Shown here in pieces: positions 1 through 11,539 of a DNA stretch of 64,000 nt (positions are counted from its first letter, which is position 1; each line of letters opens with the position of its first letter). Below the pieces are notes generated by a model, which did no database searches, was not told the origin of the DNA, and was given only the letters and a program-made list of their open reading frames with translations. The DNA comes from DATMER01 sp031390755. GTDB lineage: Bacteria > Acidobacteriota > Thermoanaerobaculia > Multivoradales > UBA5704. The translations under genes were made by a program, and so were the position numbers. The stretch is from the NCBI GenBank assembly GCA_031390755.1, contig JANMTS010000135.1:1-64000 (forward strand), given 5' to 3'.

Positions 1-2
1 CC

Positions 3-209
3 GCCAGCTACGACGTCCGCGTCAGCGAGCACTGGATCTGCCCGACCCGGGATCCCGAGGAGATCCGCGCCCCCAGCATCAAGCTCTTTCCCGGCGAGGT
101 GGTCCTGGCCTCGACCATGGAGTACGTGCGCATCCCCCGCACCCTAACGGTTTTCTGCCCCCTGTCTCCCCCCCCCCCCCCCGCCCCGGGTTTGGGGGCC
201 GGGGGGTGA
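3..209 (+). pseudogene. dCTP deaminase-like fragment, truncated at both ends
   Basis: An open frame enters from the left edge. It reads SYDVRVSEHWI, then FPGEVVLASTMEYVRIPR, which resembles the dCTP deaminase/dUTPase core (SYD.R.., PGE..LA.T.EYVRIP). After about residue 50 the similarity stops: the frame runs into a C-tract (about 167-182) and a G-rich stretch, giving a Pro/Gly tail before TGA at 207-209. The residues expected next in the family (a K/S-S..R.G motif) are absent. Either the gene is broken here or the homopolymer marks an assembly fault. The family assignment rests on a short match and is tentative. Confidence 0.45.
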
Positions 210-241
210 GGCAATGGGATCAACCAATGGGATCAACCCAT

Positions 242-1225
242 TCAGAGGAATCTTACGGGCGTCGTGGTCTGCTCGCGATGGATCGTGTCCACGAAGCGGA
301 TGATGTTGCGCGACAGCGACATGAACAGCGTCGAGGTGCGCGAGCCGCCGCCGAAGAACCGGACGCCGCGCAGCAGCTCGCCGTCGGTCACGCCGGAGCT
401 GCTCACCAGGATCTCCTCGCCGGGCGCGAGATCCTCGGTGCGGTAGATCTTGTTGACGTCGTGGAAGCCCAGCTCCTTGAGCCGCGCCTCCTGCTCCTCG
501 TTCGTGGCCTTGAGCCGCGCCTGGATCTCGCCGCCGAGGCAGCGCATGGCCGCCGCGGTGATGACGCCCTCGGGCGCGCCGCCGATCCCCATGACCGCGT
601 GGACGCCCGTGCCGCGGACCGCCGCCGAGATGCCGGCCGAAAGGTCGCCGTCCCCGATCAGGCGGATGCGGGCGCCGGCCGTGCGGATGTCCTCGATGAG
701 CTGGGCGTGGCGCTCGCGGTCGAGCACCACCACGGTCAGATCGCTCACCTTGCGGCCGAAGGCGCCGGCGATGTTGCGCAGGTTTTCGGCCACCGGGGCG
801 TCGATGTGCACCGTGCCGCGGGCCGTGGGACCGACCACGATCTTGTCCATGTAGACGTCGGGAGCATAGAGAAGGCCGCCGCGCTCGGCCGCGGCGAGGA
901 CCGCGACCGCGTCCGGCGCGCCGGTGGCGCAGAGGTTCGTCCCCTCCAGCGGATCGACCGCGATGTCCACGGCGGCGGCGCCTTCCTGGCCGCGCATGGA
1001 GCCGACCTCCTCCCCCACGTAGAGCATGGGCGCCTTGTCGCGCTCGCCCTCGCCGATGACGATGCGGCCGTCCATGGGCACCTGGTCCATGGCCTGGCGC
1101 ATGGCCTCGACCGCGACCTGGTCGGATTGACGCCGGTCGCCGCGGCCCATGGTGCGGGCCGAGGCGATGGCCGCCTGCTCGGTCACATGAATGAACTCCT
1201 GCTCCAGCAGATGGTCGAGCGCCAT
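242..1225 (-). CDS. glpX: Fructose-1,6-bisphosphatase class II
   Basis: This 327-residue protein hydrolyses fructose-1,6-bisphosphate to fructose-6-phosphate in gluconeogenesis, in the cytosol. Family motifs are visible: GEGERDKAPMLYVGEE near residue 58, the metal and substrate motif DPLEGTN near 93, and GIGGAPEGVI near 195. Length matches the GlpX family. The ATG shares one base with the stop of the upstream acyl-CoA dehydrogenase gene (TGATG), so the two are translated as a coupled pair. The pairing could link acetyl-CoA-yielding catabolism to sugar synthesis, which is inference. A class II sedoheptulose/fructose bisphosphatase activity is also possible. Confidence 0.93.
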   Translation of the reverse strand: MALDHLLEQEFIHVTEQAAIASARTMGRGDRRQSDQVAVEAMRQAMDQVPMDGRIVIGEGERDKAPMLYVGEEVGSMRGQEGAAAVDIAVDPLEGTNLCATGAPDAVAVLAAAERGGLLYAPDVYMDKIVVGPTARGTVHIDAPVAENLRNIAGAFGRKVSDLTVVVLDRERHAQLIEDIRTAGARIRLIGDGDLSAGISAAVRGTGVHAVMGIGGAPEGVITAAAMRCLGGEIQARLKATNEEQEARLKELGFHDVNKIYRTEDLAPGEEILVSSSGVTDGELLRGVRFFGGGSRTSTLFMSLSRNIIRFVDTIHREQTTTPVRFL

Positions 1226-2460
1226 CAGCTCGCCGCTCCAGCCGGAACCGGCTTTTCCTTCTTCTCGGCGCGCTTTTCCGGAGGGATCGGAGCGTTGAAC
1301 GACTGGATGCCCGTGACCGCCTCGCCGATGATCAGGCCGTGGATGTCGTGCGTCCCTTCATAGGTGTAGACCGACTCGATGTTCAGCATGTGGCGGATCA
1401 CCGGATAGTCGTCCACGATGCCGTTCGCGCCGAGGATCTCGCGCGCCAGCTTCGCGCACTCGCGGGCCACCCAGACGTTGTTCCGCTTGCCCATCGAGAT
1501 GTGGAAGTGCTTGAGCCGGTTGGCGTCCTTGAGACGGCCGAGCTGGATCGAGAGGAGCTGGCCCTTGGAGATCTCGGTGACCATCCAGGCCAGCTTCTCC
1601 TGCACGAGCTGGTGGCTGGCGATCGGCTGGCCGTTGAACTGGATGCGCTCCTTGGCGTAGTTGAGCGCCGTGTAATACGTCTCCATGGCCGAGCCGATGC
1701 CGCCCCAGGCGATGCCGTAGCGCGCCTGGTTGAGGCACATCAGGGCGTTCTTGAGGCCGGTCGTGCCGGGCAGGATGTTCTCCGCCGGGATGTGGCAGTC
1801 GTGGAAGCCCAGCTCCGAGGTGGTCGAGGCGCGCAGCGAGAACTTGCCGTGCTGGTCGGACGAGGTGAAGCCGGGCGTCCCCTTCTCGACCAGGAAGCCG
1901 AGAATCCCGTCGTCCGTCTTGGCCCACACCACGGCCACGTCGGCCAGCGTGCCGTTCGTGATCCACTGCTTGGAGCCGTTGAGCACCCAGCCGTCGGCGG
2001 TCTTCTTCGCGGTCGTGCGCATGCCGCCCGGGTTCGAGCCGAAGTCGGGCTCGGTCAGGCCGAAGCAGCCGATCGCCTCGCCGGTGGCGAGCTTCGGAAT
2101 CCAGCGGTCCTTCTGCTCCTTGGACCCGAACGTGTAGATCGGGTACATGACCAGCGAGCTCTGGACGGAGACGAAGCTGCGCAACCCTGAGTCGCCGCGC
2201 TCCAGCTCCTGCATGATGAGGCCGTAGGCGACGCCGCCCAGACCGGGTAGCCCGTACTCGGAGAGGCTCGCTCCGAACAGGTTGAGGGCGCCCATCTCGG
2301 GCACCAGCTCGAGGGGAGCGCGGCCGTCGCGGTGGCACTCCTCGATGATCGGCTTGACCTTGTCGTCGACGAACGCGCGCACGGTATCGCGCACCAATCG
2401 CTCCTCTTCGGTGAGGAGCGTATCTGTATCCATGAAGTCCACGCCTGGGAAGCGGCTCAA
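1225..2460 (-). CDS. gcdH: Acyl-CoA dehydrogenase, glutaryl-CoA dehydrogenase type
   Basis: This 411-residue flavoprotein has the full acyl-CoA dehydrogenase fold. The C-terminal YEGTHDIH motif carries the catalytic Glu (E368), and this wording is typical of glutaryl-CoA dehydrogenases, which oxidatively decarboxylate glutaryl-CoA to crotonyl-CoA. FGLTEPDFGSNP and SKQWITNG mark the FAD and substrate region. The TTG start has a GGAGG Shine-Dalgarno 9 bases upstream and keeps the conserved FPGVDF..TDTLLTEEE N-terminus; the ATG nine codons in has no such site. The gene is first of a pair with glpX. Another short-chain acyl-CoA substrate cannot be excluded. Confidence 0.85.
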   Translation of the reverse strand: MSRFPGVDFMDTDTLLTEEERLVRDTVRAFVDDKVKPIIEECHRDGRAPLELVPEMGALNLFGASLSEYGLPGLGGVAYGLIMQELERGDSGLRSFVSVQSSLVMYPIYTFGSKEQKDRWIPKLATGEAIGCFGLTEPDFGSNPGGMRTTAKKTADGWVLNGSKQWITNGTLADVAVVWAKTDDGILGFLVEKGTPGFTSSDQHGKFSLRASTTSELGFHDCHIPAENILPGTTGLKNALMCLNQARYGIAWGGIGSAMETYYTALNYAKERIQFNGQPIASHQLVQEKLAWMVTEISKGQLLSIQLGRLKDANRLKHFHISMGKRNNVWVARECAKLAREILGANGIVDDYPVIRHMLNIESVYTYEGTHDIHGLIIGEAVTGIQSFNAPIPPEKRAEKKEKPVPAGAAS

Positions 2461-2606
2461 GGGGAGGGTCCTCCTTCGGAATTCGTATTCGAAGCTATGG
2501 AGCGGATGGGGCCAGCAAGGCGAAATTTCGCGAACCGGATCATATCACGCGCTCTCCCGGGAGGGCGCCTTTCGCTCCCCGGACCGGCTTGGGGTAGGAT
2601 GCCGCG

Positions 2607-2873
2607 ATGAGCTTTCCAGGCGGAAGCGCGTGGTCCATGGCCAAGGACATCGCGGAAGGGTACGTCAGCATCACCGAGCGGACCTTCCGCGGGATGTCCC
2701 GGAGCGACCTCGACCAGCTGACCTTCGAGCTGGAGCGCTGTCTCCGCGACCTGCGCGGTGATCAGGCTCCGCAGGACGACATCCCGGCCATCCAGGCCCG
2801 CAACCGCAAGATCCAGCGGATCAACACGGCCTCCATGGTCTTGCGCAGCTACCGCGCAAAGGCGAAGACTTGA
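2607..2873 (+). CDS. Small hypothetical protein
   Basis: This 88-residue charged, helical protein has no signal peptide or membrane segment, and I do not recognise the family. The central SRSDLDQLTFELERCLRDLR stretch looks amphipathic, and the C-terminus is basic. Its stop overlaps the TTG start of the following membrane protease gene (TTGA), so the two appear translationally coupled. A second ATG lies 11 codons in (MAKDIAEGY) and could be the true start; neither has a strong ribosome-binding site. Confidence 0.6.
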   Translation: MSFPGGSAWSMAKDIAEGYVSITERTFRGMSRSDLDQLTFELERCLRDLRGDQAPQDDIPAIQARNRKIQRINTASMVLRSYRAKAKT

Positions 2874-3901
2874 ACGAGACTCTCGAGCTGGTGCTGCGCC
2901 AGGCCGTTCCCGCCTTGCTGGCCCTGATCGTCACCCATCTCCTGGACCGCCGTCTGTCCGTCCGCGGGCTGCTGCCTCCCGGCTTCAAGGATCCGATCCG
3001 GCGCATCCTGGGATCGCTGGTGGTCTTCCTCATCCTCTGGGGCGGGATCTTCAGCTCCCTGGGCACGATCGGCCTGGACGTGCCGCTCCCGGACCTCTCG
3101 GCCCTGCCGACGCCGCAGCTCTTCCTGCTGCATGCCATCCTGCTCGCGGTGATCGGCACCTGGTTCCTGCTCGGCTATGCGGGTGTCGCCCGGATTTCCC
3201 ACCCTCCGCCGGAAAAGGAAGAAGACGAGGAAGGCGAAGACGACCGGGAGCCGGCGCTGGCGGCGTTCGCGGTCGAGCCGGCGATCGAGCAGATGGAGTC
3301 CGAGTTGGAGCCCGCCCCGGCTCCGACACTGCCTGCCCCCGCTTCACTCGGCCGGCAGTTCCTGGCGCAGTTCGGGTTTCTGGCGCCGAACATCCCGCGC
3401 GAGATCGGGCTCGGTCTCCTGCTGGGAGTCGGGTCCTGGGCCGCGGTCCTGGCCGTGGCGATCGTCATCGGCCTGATCGTCGTCGCCATGGGAGGCGAGA
3501 ACGCGCTGCCCCAGCAGCCGCCGGCCATGATTCCGTTTCTCGCCGGCCTGCCGATCGCGGTGCGGCTGCTGATCAGCCTGTCGGCGGGCGTGGTGGAGGA
3601 GACCTTCTTCCGGGGATTCCTCCAGCCGCGCATCGGCATCGCGCTGTCGACCCTGCTCTTCGTCTTCGCCCACTTCTCCTACGGCCAGCCGTTCATGCTG
3701 ATCGGGATCGGGACGCTGTCGCTGATCTACGCCTTCCTGGTGAAGTGGCGCCAGACGATCTGGCCGGCCATGGCCGCGCACGCCCTGTTCGACTCCGTCC
3801 AGCTGCTGGTGGTGATCCCGGCGATGCTCGACGTCCTGGAGCGGGAAGCGCCGAAAGCGAAGGCCGTCACCGCCGTCCTGAGCCTGATGCTCGGGAACTG
3901 A
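2870..3901 (+). CDS. CPBP-family intramembrane metalloprotease
   Basis: This 343-residue polytopic membrane protein has the CPBP (CAAX protease and bacteriocin-processing, Abi) signature: E243-E244-T-F-F-R248, then LFVFAHF and HALFDS supplying the metal-binding His residues. An acidic, probably cytosolic loop rich in Glu and Asp (about residues 116-150) separates the N-terminal membrane segments from the catalytic half. The family cleaves within or near the membrane; bacterial roles range from peptide maturation to self-immunity, and the substrate here is unknown. It starts at TTG in a 4-base overlap with the preceding small gene, which may encode a partner. Confidence 0.85.
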   Translation: MNETLELVLRQAVPALLALIVTHLLDRRLSVRGLLPPGFKDPIRRILGSLVVFLILWGGIFSSLGTIGLDVPLPDLSALPTPQLFLLHAILLAVIGTWFLLGYAGVARISHPPPEKEEDEEGEDDREPALAAFAVEPAIEQMESELEPAPAPTLPAPASLGRQFLAQFGFLAPNIPREIGLGLLLGVGSWAAVLAVAIVIGLIVVAMGGENALPQQPPAMIPFLAGLPIAVRLLISLSAGVVEETFFRGFLQPRIGIALSTLLFVFAHFSYGQPFMLIGIGTLSLIYAFLVKWRQTIWPAMAAHALFDSVQLLVVIPAMLDVLEREAPKAKAVTAVLSLMLGN

Positions 3902-4012
3902 ATCGGCCCATGAACCGTCTTAGAGGAGGGCCGGGGGATCTCTGCTAGACTCCGCGCGAGAGCGAGCGGTCAACTCAGCGACGGCGGCACGGCAGCGAGG
4001 CTACCCGAGACA

Positions 4013-4450
4013 ATGCCTGGAGAACAGCACTTTCATCTGGACATCGGAAGCCGGTTCGAGAACATCGAGCTGATTCAGGTGGTGCTCCGGGATGCTCTGG
4101 AACGCCTGAAGGTGGATGAGGACACGCGCCATTGGGTGGACGTGGCCGTCCGCGAGGCCGTGGCGAACGCCATCAAGCACGGCAATGCCCAGGATCCGGC
4201 CAAGCAGGTTCACGTGGACCTGTTTCTCGAAGGAGACGATGTGGTCATTCAGGTCGAGGACGAGGGGATCGGGTTCGATCCCGAGCGTCTCCGCGACCCC
4301 TTGGCCCCCGAAAACCTGTTGAAGCCGAACGGCCGGGGCATCTTCTACATGAAGAGCTTCATGGACCGGATCGAATACAGCCCCCGGCCCGGAGGCGGCA
4401 CCGTCGTCACGCTCCGCAAGAAGATCGCCGGTCCGGCCGAGGCATCCTGA
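4013..4450 (+). CDS. Anti-sigma regulatory factor, RsbW-like serine kinase
   Basis: This 145-residue GHKL ATPase has the N box EAVANAIKHGN (about residues 48-58), the G1 box DEGIGFDP and the G2-like GRGIFYMKSFMD. Such proteins bind a sigma factor or other client and phosphorylate a STAS-domain antagonist. A STAS gene follows 69 bases downstream, so this looks like a partner-switching pair. No sigma-factor gene or PP2C phosphatase is adjacent, so the controlled target is not visible here. It is a single-domain cytosolic protein. Confidence 0.85.
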   Translation: MPGEQHFHLDIGSRFENIELIQVVLRDALERLKVDEDTRHWVDVAVREAVANAIKHGNAQDPAKQVHVDLFLEGDDVVIQVEDEGIGFDPERLRDPLAPENLLKPNGRGIFYMKSFMDRIEYSPRPGGGTVVTLRKKIAGPAEAS

Positions 4451-4462
4451 GACCGCGCCTGA

Positions 4463-4488
4463 CCCACGCTCCTAACCCACGCTTCTAA
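4463..4488. repeat. Tandem 13-bp repeat, two copies
   Basis: Two adjacent near-identical 13-base units (CCCACGCTCCTAA and CCCACGCTTCTAA), followed by a partial third CCCAA, lie between the RsbW-like gene and the STAS gene. The copies differ at one base. They could be a binding site or simple slippage. Confidence 0.5.
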
Positions 4489-4519
4489 CCCAATTAACAC
4501 GAGGAGGGGAACCCTACCC

Positions 4520-4858
4520 ATGCCTATCAGCGAGCGCAAGCGTAACGATGTCGTGATTCTGGACCTGAAGGGAAAGCTGACGATCGGAACGGCCGAGGAA
4601 GGCCTGCGCGAAGCCGTTCATCGCATTCTCGACGCCGGTGCGACCAAGATCCTGATCAACCTCAAGGACGTCTCGACGATCGACTCCTCGGGCGTCGGCG
4701 AGCTGGTCAGCTCCTATACCCGCGTGACGAACCGCGGCGGGAAGCTCAAGCTCTGCACCCTGCCGCCCAAGATCAACGACATCCTCATGATCACGCAGCT
4801 CATCACGGTCTTTGACGTCTACGATACCGAAGACGAAGCTGTCGCCTCGTTCGCCTGA
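4520..4858 (+). CDS. STAS-domain anti-sigma factor antagonist
   Basis: This 112-residue single STAS domain resembles SpoIIAA/RsbV. The segment STIDSSGVGELV (around S56/S57) is the conserved phosphorylation site of this family, so it is the likely substrate of the RsbW-like kinase just upstream. The dephosphorylated form would sequester the kinase and free its client. A strong GAGGAGGGG ribosome-binding site precedes the ATG. The 3' end overlaps the next gene by 47 bases. Confidence 0.9.
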   Translation: MPISERKRNDVVILDLKGKLTIGTAEEGLREAVHRILDAGATKILINLKDVSTIDSSGVGELVSSYTRVTNRGGKLKLCTLPPKINDILMITQLITVFDVYDTEDEAVASFA

Positions 4859-5765
4859 GCCTTCGGGAGAACGTCCCCGGGGTCTGTCCGGCGGGCTCGC
4901 CGAGCTCGCCGGGCGGATCAACCGGCGGCTGCCCGAGCTTCTCGCCGGGCCGCAGGAGAGGCCGGAGGCCGTCCACCAGGCGATGCACTATGCCTTGACC
5001 GGACCCGGCAAGCGGATCCGGCCGGTGCTCACCCTCGTGGTGGCCGATCTCTTCGGCTGCCGGAACCTCGCGCCCGTGCTCGATCTGGCCTGTGCCGTGG
5101 AGATGGTCCACGCCTGCTCGCTGATCCTGGACGACCTGCCGGCCATGGACAACGCGAGCCTGCGCCGCGGCCGTCCCACCGCCCACCTCAAGTTCGGCGA
5201 GAACGTCGCCCTCCTCGCCTCGCTCGCCCTGCTCAACCGCGCCTACGCCCTGGTCGCCGAGAGCGCCCCGCGCCTCTCGCTGCGCCGTTACGCCGCCGAG
5301 GACATGGTCCACCACCTCGCCGCGGCCATCGGCAGCGACGGGCTGATCGGCGGCCAGGCGCTCGACCTGCTCTCCAATCCCGAAGACCTGGATCTCGACG
5401 TGCTGGAGTACATCCACAGCCACAAGACCGGCGCCCTGTTCATGGCCGCGGGCGAGCTGGGAGCCATGTCCGCCGACGCCAAGCGCCGGGAGCTCGAGAT
5501 CGTCGCCCGCTTCGCCAAGAATCTGGGTCTCGCCTTCCAGATCTCGGACGACCTCCTGGACGTCCTCGGCACCCCCGAGGAGACCGGCAAGGACGTGGGG
5601 CAGGACACGAAGAAGGTCACGTTCGTGAAGCTCCTCGGCGTCGAAGGCGCCCAGGCCCTGGAGTCCGAGCTGCTCGGCTTCGCGGTCGAATCGCTGGAGC
5701 CGCTGGGCCGCAAGGGCGAGCCGCTGCGGGATCTCGCGCGCTTCGTGGGCAAGCGGTCGAGCTAA
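4812..5765 (+). CDS. Polyprenyl synthetase, farnesyl/geranylgeranyl diphosphate synthase type
   Basis: This 317-residue trans-isoprenyl diphosphate synthase condenses isopentenyl diphosphate with an allylic primer. The first Asp-rich motif is DDLPAMD at residues 107-113, preceded by GKRIRP; the second is DDLLD near residue 240, with a GQALDLL segment between them. The DDxxxxD spacing of the first motif is usual for short-chain (IspA-like) enzymes. The TTG start at 4812 overlaps the STAS gene by 47 bases; a later CTG would remove the overlap, so the first 25 or so residues are uncertain. Chain length of the product cannot be read from sequence. Confidence 0.88.
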   Translation: MTSTIPKTKLSPRSPEPSGERPRGLSGGLAELAGRINRRLPELLAGPQERPEAVHQAMHYALTGPGKRIRPVLTLVVADLFGCRNLAPVLDLACAVEMVHACSLILDDLPAMDNASLRRGRPTAHLKFGENVALLASLALLNRAYALVAESAPRLSLRRYAAEDMVHHLAAAIGSDGLIGGQALDLLSNPEDLDLDVLEYIHSHKTGALFMAAGELGAMSADAKRRELEIVARFAKNLGLAFQISDDLLDVLGTPEETGKDVGQDTKKVTFVKLLGVEGAQALESELLGFAVESLEPLGRKGEPLRDLARFVGKRSS

Positions 5766-5847
5766 GGCGGAGCGCCAACGCCGCCCGGCCGCGTTCTCCC
5801 CTCTCCCGGGGGTGAGGGCCTGAATTTTGTTGCAACCATCCCGCAAC

Positions 5848-6110
5848 TCGCATCGGCAACCGGGTTTTCTTCCAGCAAACTCCCCAAACTCACATCAGAA
5901 TACCCCTGATTCGCATCCGTAACCCCGAAGCTCGCGTCAACTTACATCTTTGTCGCAGCAGAAATCAGGTTTGTCGCATCAGAATCCACGCCTGCCGCTG
6001 CGACAAACAGGTGTTCTGATGCGACTCGGATGAATTCTGCTGCGACAAACCTGGTTTCTGCTGCGACAAACTCGTGAGTCGCAGCAGAAAACTCGCGAGT
6101 CACATCAAAA
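5848..6110. repeat. Array of 13 units at exact 21-bp period, with inverted block
   Basis: A degenerate motif TCGCA[T/G]CAGAA begins at 5848, 5869, 5890, 5911, 5932, 5953 and 5974. It reappears as its reverse complement (CTGCTGCGAC form) at about 5995, 6016, 6037 and 6058, then in direct orientation at 6079 and 6100. Every step is 21 bases, two helical turns, so all motifs face one side of the DNA. The array lies in the roughly 520-base gap between the polyprenyl synthase and the ExbB-like gene. Every long frame through it is broken by stops, so it is unlikely to be coding. Flanks: a C-rich hairpin-like stretch near 5799-5817 and a perfect 7-bp hairpin (CCGCCGG/CCGGCGG) at 6207-6225. Confidence 0.85.
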
Positions 6111-6286
6111 TGCGGGCGCGCGGCGGGAGCGAAAGCCGATCCGCCTGGAACCAAATCGTTCGTCATCCCTTCTAAATCAACCGAGGGGCGCTCCCGATTG
6201 AACATGCCGCCGGGGTTTCCGGCGGAGTCTGATCCACTCACGGTCCGTCGGCGGAGGTGTCCGCCGCGGGTGCAAAAGGAGAGCGC

Positions 6287-6994
6287 ATGAACGCCGAAAT
6301 GTTCTCGTCCCTCGGCTTCGACAAGATGAGCGCCACCGGGCTCGCGGTAGTGGCCGCCCTGGTCGTCCTGTCCATCTGGACGCTTACGGTTTCCATCGAG
6401 CGCCTGATCGCCTTCCGCCGGGCGCGCCGCCAGTCCGTGGCGTTCGCTCTGACCCTTTCCCGCAAGCCGGACGGCCTGCACGAGGAGTGGCTGAGCGCGG
6501 CGCTCCAGTCCGCGGGCCGGTTCCCGCAGAGCCATCTCGCCCAGGTCGTCGCCACCGGCCTCATCACGTTCCAGCAGAAGAGCACGCGGAAGGCACTGCC
6601 CGTCTCGGCCATCCTCGAAGCCACCGAGCGCGCCGTCGAGCGCTCCCGGATGGTCACCCTCTCGCGCCTGCGCCGCGGCGTCGCCACCCTGGCCACGATC
6701 GCCACGATCTCGCCGTTCGTGGGCCTGTTCGGAACGGTGGTCGGCATCATCCACGCGTTCCAGGCCATCGCTGCGGAAGGCGCGGCGGGAGGCTTCGCCA
6801 CGGTCTCCCAGGGCATCGCGGAAGCGCTCGCCACCACGGCCCTCGGCATCCTCGTGGCGATTCCCGCGGCCTGGATGTTCAACCTGCTGACCGACCGGCT
6901 CGATCGCCTGCGCGTGGAGATGGAAAGCTCCTCGGCGGAGCTGATGGACTTCTTCCTGGAGTTGGAGGGGGCGTTGCCGGAGCGGGCGGCTTGA
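6287..6994 (+). CDS. MotA/TolQ/ExbB-family proton channel protein
   Basis: This 235-residue inner-membrane protein has an N-terminal transmembrane segment (about residues 18-38), a cytosolic linker, and two further membrane segments holding the family signature (GLFGTVVGIIHAF and ALATTALGILVAIPA). These proteins use proton-motive force to energise TonB- or Tol-type systems together with an ExbD/TolR partner. No ExbD/TolR, TonB or Pal gene is adjacent. The ATG at 6287 is chosen because AAAGGAGAG lies just upstream; a longer frame from 6257 lacks one. The 21-bp repeat array lies directly upstream. Confidence 0.85.
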   Translation: MNAEMFSSLGFDKMSATGLAVVAALVVLSIWTLTVSIERLIAFRRARRQSVAFALTLSRKPDGLHEEWLSAALQSAGRFPQSHLAQVVATGLITFQQKSTRKALPVSAILEATERAVERSRMVTLSRLRRGVATLATIATISPFVGLFGTVVGIIHAFQAIAAEGAAGGFATVSQGIAEALATTALGILVAIPAAWMFNLLTDRLDRLRVEMESSSAELMDFFLELEGALPERAA

Positions 6995-7080
6995 GATGAG
7001 GCAAGGGCTCCAAGGATGGCTCTGGATCGTCAGTCCTTGGAGCCCCTGAATCGGATCAGCTCTCCGTCCAGGCGGGGAAG

Positions 7081-7105
7081 TGACCATGGTACGATGACCA
7101 TGGTC
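7081..7105 (+). promoter_or_regulatory. Candidate operator of the Phd/PIN toxin-antitoxin pair
   Basis: Two copies of TGACCATGGT start 14 bases apart (7081 and 7095), each built on the palindrome ACCATGGT. They end 14 bases before the antitoxin ATG. Phd/YefM-type antitoxins autoregulate by binding short palindromes in exactly this position. Confidence 0.6.
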
Positions 7106-7119
7106 AAAGGAGTCAGATC

Positions 7120-7353
7120 ATGGGTCAGGCAATCTCGAAGTCCGCATTCAAGGCCAAGGCACTGGAGTACTTCCGCGAGGTGGAGAGCACCGGCGAAGAG
7201 CTCGTCATCACCGACCACGGCAAGCCGGTGCTGAAGGTCGTGCCCTATTCGTACGATCCTGTCGAGGCCTTGCGGTCGCTCCGGGGAACCGTCCTCCGGT
7301 ATGACGATCCGCTGGAGCCGGTCGGACTGGAGGATTGGGAGGCTCTCCGTTGA
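7120..7353 (+). CDS. Phd/YefM-family antitoxin
   Basis: This 77-residue protein matches the Phd/YefM antitoxin fold: an N-terminal DNA-binding part (AISKSAFKAKALEYFREVE) and the family phrase GEELVITDHGKPVLKVVPY. The C-terminal tail, which would wrap the toxin, is acidic. It is followed by a PIN-domain toxin overlapping by 4 bases. AAGGAG lies 9 bases upstream of the ATG, and a pair of palindromes sits just ahead, fitting autoregulation. Confidence 0.88.
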   Translation: MGQAISKSAFKAKALEYFREVESTGEELVITDHGKPVLKVVPYSYDPVEALRSLRGTVLRYDDPLEPVGLEDWEALR

Positions 7354-7745
7354 TCGTGCTGGACACTCACGCCTGGCTCTGGTGGATCTCGGCGCCGCAA
7401 CAGCTCTCCTCCCCGGCGCGAGAGGAGATCGAGCGCGCGATGGAAAAGAGCGAGATCTGCATCTCCTCGATCAGCGCCTGGGAGCTGGCGCTTCTGGTTC
7501 GGAAGGGGCGGTTGGAGCTGGCGGTCCCGGTGGACGATTGGATTGCCCGGAGCGAGGCGTTGCCTTTCAACCGTTTCATCCCGCTCGACAATCGGATTGC
7601 CTTCCGCTCCAACCATCTCCCCGGCGGTCTCCACGAAGACCCGGCCGATCGCATCATCGTCGCCACGGCTCTGACACTGGGGGCTTCGCTCGTCTCCAAG
7701 GATTCGAAGATCAGGGCTTATCCGCACGTCAAAACGATCTGGTAG
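7350..7745 (+). CDS. PIN-domain ribonuclease toxin, VapC-like
   Basis: This roughly 131-residue PIN-domain protein has the acidic active-site residues expected: IVLDTHAWLWW near the N-terminus, SAWELALL in the middle, and HEDPADRIIVATA near the C-terminus. Such toxins cleave RNA when not held by the antitoxin. The TTG at 7350 overlaps the antitoxin stop (TTGA), with GGAGG 7 bases upstream; TTG at 7335 and GTG at 7356 are alternatives. A strong hairpin follows the gene. Confidence 0.85.
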   Translation: MIVLDTHAWLWWISAPQQLSSPAREEIERAMEKSEICISSISAWELALLVRKGRLELAVPVDDWIARSEALPFNRFIPLDNRIAFRSNHLPGGLHEDPADRIIVATALTLGASLVSKDSKIRAYPHVKTIW

Positions 7746-7759
7746 GTTCTGAGAAGGAA

Positions 7760-7789
7760 GGCCCTCACCCCGCGGGCGGGGTGAGGGCC
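7760..7789. terminator. Bidirectional terminator-like hairpin
   Basis: A perfect 14-bp stem (GGCCCTCACCCCGC against its complement) with a 2-base loop lies between the convergent PIN toxin and pullulanase genes. There is no clear T-run, so the assignment rests on position and stem strength. Confidence 0.65.
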
Positions 7790-7807
7790 GAGACACGCGG
7801 ACGTTTC

Positions 7808-11404
<3,597 letters not shown>

Positions 11405-11539
11405 TGGAGCCCTCCTGCAGGGGTTGTTCAAACACGCTGACGCGCGGAGTATATCTTTCCGTGCCAGGGGCCGTGCCGCGGGCACAAATCTTCGGGTAAA
11501 GTAGGCGCCCCTGACCCCCTGACGAGAAGGAGCTTTCGA

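Noticed and set aside
5848..6110. CRISPR array
   Set aside because: Units are 21-bp contiguous degenerate repeats, some inverted, without spacers or cas genes.
5942..7087. Minus-strand frame whose C-terminus shows a 7-residue repeat (FVAAE type)
   Set aside because: Most of it is antisense to the ExbB-like gene. The heptad arises from the 21-bp DNA array, and similar broken repeats appear on the plus strand. Kept only as a DNA repeat.
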